Notes under the pieces: model-generated
Databases searched by the model: none
Seen by the model: the letters and a program-made list of their open reading frames with translations, nothing else
Told to the model about the DNA's origin: nothing
Source: Bacteroidota bacterium
Lineage (GTDB): Bacteria > Bacteroidota > Bacteroidia > Bacteroidales > WCHB1-69
NCBI GenBank assembly: GCA_023459435.1
Contig: JAEWUL010000073.1
Location: 1 to 7,006 of the forward strand
Reading direction: 5' to 3'
Length of the DNA stretch: 7,006 bases
Made by a program: the position numbers and the translations under genes
Shown here: positions 4,222-7,006 of the stretch, one piece after another
Position numbering within the stretch: position 1 is the stretch's first letter
Layout: the number at the start of each line of letters is the position of its first letter

Positions 4222-6300
4222 ATGAAAAAATGTTTCTTTTTATTCGCATTTTTACCCCTATTTTTTATGTCCTGTACTCCAAAACAACCTGCTGATAAGG
4301 ATTCCATCATCACGAAAGAGAGCAGAAAGAGTCCTGATTTTTCCAAAGGAGTGATCAACGAAGAGATTCTTTGGTATTTAGGAAGGATTTCAGATCCCAA
4401 ACTATCTCCGGATGGTACAACGCTCCTTTTTGGGATCAGATATTATGATTATACCCTTAATAAAGGGAATAATGACTTATACACGATGCCTGTATCTGGC
4501 GGAGAGCCTACGCAAATAACCAAAACTGCTGATAATGAGTCGGATGCGATCTGGTCTCCTGATGGGAAAAAGATTGCTTTTTTGGCTCCCAAAGAGGGTA
4601 AAATGCAGATTTGGGAAATGGATCCTGATGGGAAAAACCGCAAAGTGATCTCTAATGCCCCGGAAGATATCAATGCATTCTCATATGCGCCAGATATGCA
4701 ACATATTGTATATTCGATGAGCGTTCAGCTGGATCCAACCATTGAGGATAGATATCCGGATCTTCCAAAAGCAAATGCCAAAATTTATGATGATTTGATG
4801 TATAGACACTGGAACGACTGGTCTGACGGAAAATATGCCCATTTATTCATTGCGCCTTATCCTGCCATGTCTGAACCTATTGAGTTGATGAAAGGGGAGA
4901 AATTTCATTCCCCTGTCCCTTCAAACGGTGGCATTGAACAAGTTGCATGGAGCCCTGACGGGAAAAAAATAGCGTATTGTTCTAAAAAATCTACTGGCAA
5001 AGATTTTGCAGTTAGCACGAATACGGATATTTATATATACGATATCGCTTCAAAATCCACTATGAATCTTACAGCACCGAATAAAGGATACGATATGGAT
5101 CCTGTTTTTTCACCAGATGGAACAAAACTGGTATGGTGGAGTATGAAAACAGATGGTTTTGAATCTGAAAAACATCGTCTTTTTGTACATGATTTTACAA
5201 CAAATACCACAAAAGATTACAGTGAAAACTTTGATCAGGATGCGCAAAGCTTCCATTGGGATCCAAACAGTTCCCTGGTTTATTTCATCAGTTGTAAAGA
5301 AGCAACCCATCAGATATACTCTTTAGAGATTCCTGCTGGGACTATAACACAAATTACAGATGGGGATCATGATTATCAAAATGTTATTAAATCTGGAAAT
5401 CAGTTGATTGGGACTAAAACAACCCATGCTTTACCTGCAGAGATTTTTACCGTAGATTTGAGTTCAAAAACAGAAAAACAGCTCACTTTTGTGAATAAAG
5501 ATGTTCTTTCAAAAATCACATTAGGTAAAACTGAAAAAAGATGGGTAAAAACAACGGATGGCAAACAGATGTTGGTATGGGTCATTTTACCTCCCCATTT
5601 TGATCCTTCTCAAAAATATCCCACCATTTTATATTGTCAGGGTGGTCCACAATCATCCGTTAGTCAATTCTTTTCATATAGATGGAATTTTCAGATGATG
5701 GCATCTAGGGGTTATATTGTTGTAGCACCCAATCGGAGAGGTGTTCCCGGATTTGGCAGTGAGTGGAACGATCAGATCAGTAAAGATTACGGTGGACAAA
5801 ACATGAAGGATTATTTATCAGCAATTGATGATGTTGCCAAAGAACCATATGTTGATCAAGAACGTTTAGGTGCCGTTGGCGCAAGCTATGGAGGATTTTC
5901 TGTATACTGGCTGGCTGGAAATCATAATAAAAGATTTAAAGCATTCATTGCACATTGCGGAATGTTCAACCTGGAAAGCTGGTATGGAACTACAGAAGAA
6001 CTCTTTTTTGCCAATCATGATATTGAGGGACCTTACTGGGAAAACTATAAAAGCTATTCTTTCTCTCCTCATAAATTTGTCAAAAAATGGGACACCCCTA
6101 TTCTTGTGATTCATGGGGGTAATGACTTCAGAATTCCATATACAGAAGGGATGCAGGCATACAATGTAGCACAAATTCAAGGGATTCCAAGTAAATTCTT
6201 ATTCTTTCCTGATGAGGATCATTTTGTAACAAAACCACAAAATGCTATGTTATGGCAGCGAGAATTCCTGGGATGGTTAGATCAATGGCTTAAAAAGTAA
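4222..6300 (+). CDS. dpp5: Dipeptidyl peptidase 5-like S9 serine peptidase, lipoprotein
   Basis: I take the ATG at 4222, giving 692 residues, because it opens a lipoprotein signal peptide (MKKCFFLFAFLPLFFMSC, lipidated Cys18); the ATG at 4171 would add 17 residues ahead of it. Residues about 45-430 are a beta-propeller with SPDG-type (PD40) repeats at 62, 112, 244 and 297. From about 440 comes the prolyl-oligopeptidase alpha/beta-hydrolase domain: CQGGP (472-476, oxyanion region), GASYGG with nucleophile Ser555, HGGNDFRIP with Asp635 and DEDHF with His667. Length, YPDLPKANAKIYDDLMYRHW (178-197) and the C-terminus strongly recall Porphyromonas gingivalis DPP5 (about 684 residues), which removes dipeptides from oligopeptide N-termini after hydrophobic residues. 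Expected role: periplasmic peptide breakdown for amino-acid nutrition. Lipidation is inferred from the lipobox, whose Met-Ser before Cys is not ideal. It is probably co-transcribed with the next gene. Confidence 0.92.
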   Translation: MKKCFFLFAFLPLFFMSCTPKQPADKDSIITKESRKSPDFSKGVINEEILWYLGRISDPKLSPDGTTLLFGIRYYDYTLNKGNNDLYTMPVSGGEPTQITKTADNESDAIWSPDGKKIAFLAPKEGKMQIWEMDPDGKNRKVISNAPEDINAFSYAPDMQHIVYSMSVQLDPTIEDRYPDLPKANAKIYDDLMYRHWNDWSDGKYAHLFIAPYPAMSEPIELMKGEKFHSPVPSNGGIEQVAWSPDGKKIAYCSKKSTGKDFAVSTNTDIYIYDIASKSTMNLTAPNKGYDMDPVFSPDGTKLVWWSMKTDGFESEKHRLFVHDFTTNTTKDYSENFDQDAQSFHWDPNSSLVYFISCKEATHQIYSLEIPAGTITQITDGDHDYQNVIKSGNQLIGTKTTHALPAEIFTVDLSSKTEKQLTFVNKDVLSKITLGKTEKRWVKTTDGKQMLVWVILPPHFDPSQKYPTILYCQGGPQSSVSQFFSYRWNFQMMASRGYIVVAPNRRGVPGFGSEWNDQISKDYGGQNMKDYLSAIDDVAKEPYVDQERLGAVGASYGGFSVYWLAGNHNKRFKAFIAHCGMFNLESWYGTTEELFFANHDIEGPYWENYKSYSFSPHKFVKKWDTPILVIHGGNDFRIPYTEGMQAYNVAQIQGIPSKFLFFPDEDHFVTKPQNAMLWQREFLGWLDQWLKK

Positions 6301-6313
6301 GGGACGCTACTTC

Positions 6314-7006
6314 ATGTTCATTGTTGAAAAATATCACAAAATCAAAAAAGCGATTGGCTGGAAAATATTGGATAGCTACGTACTTAAAAAGTTTTTAAGT
6401 TCGTTTTTCTTTGCTATTACCCTTTTGATGACCATCATTGTTGTTTTCGATTTTTCAGAAAATGTACATCGTTTTTTGGATAATAACATTTCAATGAGTG
6501 ATATTTTCACCAAATATTATCTTAATTTCATCCCTTATTTCATCAATCTCTTCATTCCATTATTCACTTTTATCAGTGTGATCTGGTTTACCTCCAGAAT
6601 GTCAAACCAAAATGAGATTATTTCTATATTAGGAGGAGGGGTTAATTACTATCGTTTTTTAGTTCCATTTTTAGTAGGTGCATTGATTATCACATCATTA
6701 GCTGTTGTAATGTCCAATGAATTGGTTCCGAAAACCACTGAACGGATGAACCAATTCAAAGAGATGATGATGAAGAAAAGGAGTTTCCCAAAATCCAGCA
6801 TTCATGTCAGAAACTCCAATACAAGTTACATTTTTGTGGAGCGGTGGGATAAATCTAAAAACATGGGATACCATTTCACATACGAAGTGATGGGAAATCA
6901 GTTTGTTAAATCAAAAATTGCTGCTAAAACAATTCTATATAATGATTCCACAAAGACATGGCGGTTAAAAAACTTTACGCGCAGATCCATTCATGCTGGT
7001 GTGGAG
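6314..7006 (+). CDS. LptF/LptG-family permease (YjgP/YjgQ), 3' end outside window
   Basis: The frame runs 231 codons from the ATG at 6314 to the window edge without a stop. It encodes an inner-membrane subunit of the LptB2FG transporter type, which extracts lipopolysaccharide from the inner membrane and drives it towards the outer membrane. Visible features are the amphipathic start LDSYVLKKFLSSFFFAITLL (19-38) leading into helix 1 (about 28-48), helix 2 (71-93), the cytoplasmic coupling-helix region RMSNQNEIISILGGGVNYYR (95-114), helix 3 (114-134) and the start of the periplasmic beta-jellyroll (about 160 onwards, with SYIFVERWD and YHFTYEVMGNQ). LptF and LptG cannot be separated from this half. 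About 16 extra residues precede the usual family start at LDxYVLKKF; no other ATG lies near it. It starts 13 bases after dpp5 with no terminator between, so it is probably in the same operon. Confidence 0.88.
   Translation, partial: MFIVEKYHKIKKAIGWKILDSYVLKKFLSSFFFAITLLMTIIVVFDFSENVHRFLDNNISMSDIFTKYYLNFIPYFINLFIPLFTFISVIWFTSRMSNQNEIISILGGGVNYYRFLVPFLVGALIITSLAVVMSNELVPKTTERMNQFKEMMMKKRSFPKSSIHVRNSNTSYIFVERWDKSKNMGYHFTYEVMGNQFVKSKIAAKTILYNDSTKTWRLKNFTRRSIHAGVE

Noticed and set aside
3954..4295. Open frames on both strands across the G+C-rich island
   Set aside because: They arise because the island has few A/T-rich stops. Their products show no signal, domain or repeat, and the plus-strand one runs out of frame into dpp5.
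5866..6180. Open frames on both strands over the dpp5 catalytic domain
   Set aside because: The dpp5 frame holds the nucleophile and Asp motifs here; the others have no independent support.
1..7006. CRISPR array, insertion sequence or phage genes
   Set aside because: No regularly spaced repeats, no transposase, integrase or phage structural motifs, and no terminal inverted repeats with target duplication were found.

Overview
The window looks like chromosomal DNA of a Bacteroidota bacterium. The evidence is low G+C with A/T-rich intergenic DNA, no Shine-Dalgarno sequences before the starts, -7 promoter elements of the Bacteroidota type (TAnnTTTG), and protein families typical of the phylum: a PlsC-OlsB/GlsB-type acyltransferase fusion, a cyclophilin lipoprotein, a Bacteroidota-style PheS, RseC, a DUF2141 protein and a DPP5-like S9 peptidase. 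The order cannot be fixed from the sequence. The DPP5 resembles, from memory, that of Porphyromonas, and RseC suggests (but does not prove) an Rnf-carrying organism.

Layout. (1) 1-1061, minus strand, is the 5' part of a large acyltransferase cut by the window edge. It has an O-acyltransferase (PlsC-like) domain followed by the start of an N-acyltransferase domain of the OlsB/GlsB type, so it probably makes amino-acid-containing membrane lipids. (2) 1062-1225 is a divergent promoter region. (3) 1226-2993, plus strand, holds a lipoprotein peptidyl-prolyl isomerase and pheS, 10 bases apart and probably co-transcribed. (4) 3001-3911, minus strand, holds rseC and, upstream of it, a secreted DUF2141 protein. 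rseC meets pheS tail to tail with only 7 bases between, and the likely pheS terminator lies inside the rseC coding end. (5) 3912-4221 is a divergent intergenic region with a G+C-rich, hairpin-rich island (about 57% G+C by hand count, against 22-27% in the flanks) that looks like a dispersed intergenic repeat or structured RNA. (6) 4222-7006, plus strand, holds a DPP5-like dipeptidyl peptidase lipoprotein and, 13 bases later, the first 231 codons of an LptF/LptG-family permease that runs off the window.

Most genes concern the cell envelope: membrane lipid acylation, periplasmic or surface protein folding, periplasmic peptide breakdown and lipopolysaccharide export. pheS is the housekeeping exception. 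No mobile element, CRISPR array, tRNA or rRNA was found. The least explained parts are the G+C-rich island at about 3977-4150 and the terminator embedded in rseC. No clearly new multi-gene system is visible.
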